From positions 1 through 7,791 of the forward strand of contig JAUUZV010000113.1 of NCBI GenBank assembly GCA_030592085.1: a stretch of DNA of 7,791 bases, read 5' to 3'. The notes under the pieces are model-generated. The model made no database searches. It was not told the DNA's origin and was given only the letters and a program-made list of their open reading frames with translations. The stretch comes from Clostridia bacterium (GTDB taxonomy: Bacteria; Bacillota; Clostridia; DUPQ01). Of the stretch, positions 6,391 through 7,791 are shown one piece after another. A program made the translations under genes and the position numbers. Numbering within the stretch: the stretch's first letter is position 1; each line of letters opens with the position of its first letter.

Positions 6391-6422
6391 TGATTCTTAT
6401 TATCCCTATAAATAAAATAAAT

Positions 6423-6428
6423 AGGAGG
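6423..6428 (+). promoter_or_regulatory. glmS ribosome binding site
   Basis: A perfect AGGAGG lies 7 nt before the glmS ATG and downstream of the ribozyme, so it stays on the 3' cleavage product. The stretch between ribozyme and this site (about 6391-6422) is AU-rich and shows no terminator hairpin, consistent with control by RNA cleavage and decay, not by attenuation. Confidence 0.85.
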
Positions 6429-6435
6429 AACCATT

Positions 6436-7791
6436 ATGTGTGGTATTGTTGGCTACGCTGGAGAAAAAAATGCAGTAGAAGTTTTAATGCATGGTTTAGA
6501 AAAATTAGAGTATAGAGGATATGATTCAGCAGGGATTGCATATTTATCAAATGGAGAAATAATTGTCAAAAAGAGTAAAGGAAGACTGGTTAATTTACAA
6601 AAAATTGTTGATAAAGTTATAAGCGAAGAACACCATATAGGAATTGGGCATACTAGATGGGCAACACATGGTGAACCAAGTGATATTAACTCACATCCTC
6701 ATATAAGTAGACAGAATCGTTTTTGTATAGTTCATAATGGTATTATAGAAAATTATATCAGCATTAGAGAACAACTAATTAATGATGGTTATACTTTTGA
6801 ATCTTCAACAGATTCAGAAGTCATTACTCATTTATTACATTATCATTATAGTGGAGATGTAATTGATGCATTATTAAAAACAATCCACCAATTAGAAGGC
6901 TCATATGCACTTAGCATAATTTGTAATGATAACCCAGATCAGGTATTTTGTGTAAGAAAAGATAGTCCACTTATTGTAGGAAAAGGGAAAAATGAAAATT
7001 TCATTGCATCAGATATTCCAGCAATCTTAAAATATACTCGAGATGTTTATATAATGGAAGATCATGAAATTGCAATAATAAGCAAAGATTTAGTAACTTT
7101 TTATAATTCATTAGGGAAGAAAATTAAAAAACAAACTATGAAAGTAACTTGGGATGAAAACTCTTCTGAAAAAGAAGGGTATGAACATTTCATGTTAAAA
7201 GAAATTCATGAAGAACCTATGGCAATTAGTAAAACCATAGGAACAAGAATTAAAAATAATGAGATAGTATTAGAGCAAATAAAATTAGAAAAACCTGAAA
7301 AAATTATTATTGTTGCTTGTGGAACTGCATATCATGCAGGCGTAGTTGGTAAGTACATATTTGAAAAATTATTACGTATTCCAGTTGAAGTTGATGTTGC
7401 TAGTGAATTTAGATACCGTGACCCAATTATTAATAAAAACACTTTAACAATCATTATTTCTCAATCTGGTGAAACTATTGATACTTTATTTGCTTTGCGA
7501 AAAGCAAAAGAAAATAATTCAAAAGTTCTAGCCATTGTCAATGTTATTGGCTCTTCAATCGCTAGGGAAGCTGATGATGTGTTATATACATGGGCAGGAC
7601 CTGAAATTGCCGTTGCGTCTACAAAGGCTTATTCAACTCAATTATCTGCTATTTATTTATTAGCTCTAAGTTTTTACGAAGGTGAAAAATATTATGATTA
7701 TATTAAGCAACTTCAGGACATTCCTAAAATTATTGAACAATTATTAAAATCAACTGATCAATTCATGAAACTAGCTTCATTACTTTATAAT
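6436..7791 (+). CDS. glmS: Glutamine--fructose-6-phosphate aminotransferase GlmS (3' truncated by window)
   Basis: GlmS makes glucosamine-6-phosphate from fructose-6-phosphate and glutamine, the committed step to UDP-GlcNAc. The open frame runs without interruption for 452 codons to the window edge; the full enzyme is about 600 residues, so roughly the last 150 are outside. After Met removal, Cys2 (MCGIVGY) is the N-terminal nucleophile of the class II glutamine amidotransferase domain (about 1-215), which also shows YRGYDSAG (26-33), HTRWATHG (72-79) and HNGIIEN (100-106). The linker carries EGYEHFMLKEIHEEP (247-261). The first SIS sugar-isomerase domain (about 285-425) has VACGTAYHAG (293-302), ASEFRYRDP (322-330), SQSGETIDT (342-350) and STKAYSTQ (395-402). 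The start is fixed by the required Met-Cys and by AGGAGG upstream. Expression is expected to be controlled by the upstream glmS ribozyme responding to its own product. Confidence 0.98.
   Translation, partial: MCGIVGYAGEKNAVEVLMHGLEKLEYRGYDSAGIAYLSNGEIIVKKSKGRLVNLQKIVDKVISEEHHIGIGHTRWATHGEPSDINSHPHISRQNRFCIVHNGIIENYISIREQLINDGYTFESSTDSEVITHLLHYHYSGDVIDALLKTIHQLEGSYALSIICNDNPDQVFCVRKDSPLIVGKGKNENFIASDIPAILKYTRDVYIMEDHEIAIISKDLVTFYNSLGKKIKKQTMKVTWDENSSEKEGYEHFMLKEIHEEPMAISKTIGTRIKNNEIVLEQIKLEKPEKIIIVACGTAYHAGVVGKYIFEKLLRIPVEVDVASEFRYRDPIINKNTLTIIISQSGETIDTLFALRKAKENNSKVLAIVNVIGSSIAREADDVLYTWAGPEIAVASTKAYSTQLSAIYLLALSFYEGEKYYDYIKQLQDIPKIIEQLLKSTDQFMKLASLLYN

Noticed and set aside
1..7791. Mobile element, CRISPR array, defence or toxin system
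   Set aside because: No transposase, integrase, spaced direct repeats, cas-like or other defence-type proteins are visible on either strand; base composition and codon use look uniform.

Overview
The window is a low-GC, AT-rich stretch that looks like a chromosomal housekeeping region of a Bacillota (Firmicutes) bacterium, probably Clostridia or a related low-GC class. The signs are the A/T-ending codons, strong AGGAGG-type ribosome binding sites, a tRNA gene that encodes its own CCA, and above all the conserved cdaA-cdaR-glmM-glmS order with a glmS ribozyme. TGA is used as a stop and tryptophan is read from TGG, so this is standard code 11, not a Mycoplasma-type code. Genus cannot be fixed from the sequence alone.

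Layout, all on the + strand: a nitroreductase-family flavoprotein (44-616); a consensus sigma-A-type promoter whose -35 lies inside the end of that gene (605-633); tRNA-Leu(UAG) (648-733); a 33-codon gene for a small single-span membrane protein (754-855); a putative promoter (869-897); cdaA, diadenylate cyclase (925-1815, GTG start); cdaR, its YbbR-domain regulator (1799-3277, overlapping cdaA by 17 nt); a COG2509-type FAD-dependent dehydrogenase (3281-4879); glmM, phosphoglucosamine mutase (4895-6241); a glmS ribozyme (about 6252-6390); and the first 452 codons of glmS (6436 to the window end, cut by the edge).

The core genes join two linked jobs. GlmS makes glucosamine-6-phosphate and GlmM turns it into glucosamine-1-phosphate, the entry to UDP-GlcNAc and peptidoglycan. 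CdaA makes c-di-AMP, which controls potassium/osmotic balance and cell-wall homeostasis, and both CdaR and GlmM are known to modulate CdaA in other Firmicutes. The ribozyme closes the loop by destroying glmS mRNA when glucosamine-6-phosphate is plentiful. The flavoprotein between cdaR and glmM is of unknown function, and its tight packing suggests co-expression with this module.

There is no mobile element, CRISPR array, phage gene or obvious new multi-gene system here. The items most worth a second look are the unannotated-size membrane peptide between the tRNA and cdaA, the uncharacterised flavoprotein embedded in the c-di-AMP/GlcN operon, and the compact glmS ribozyme.
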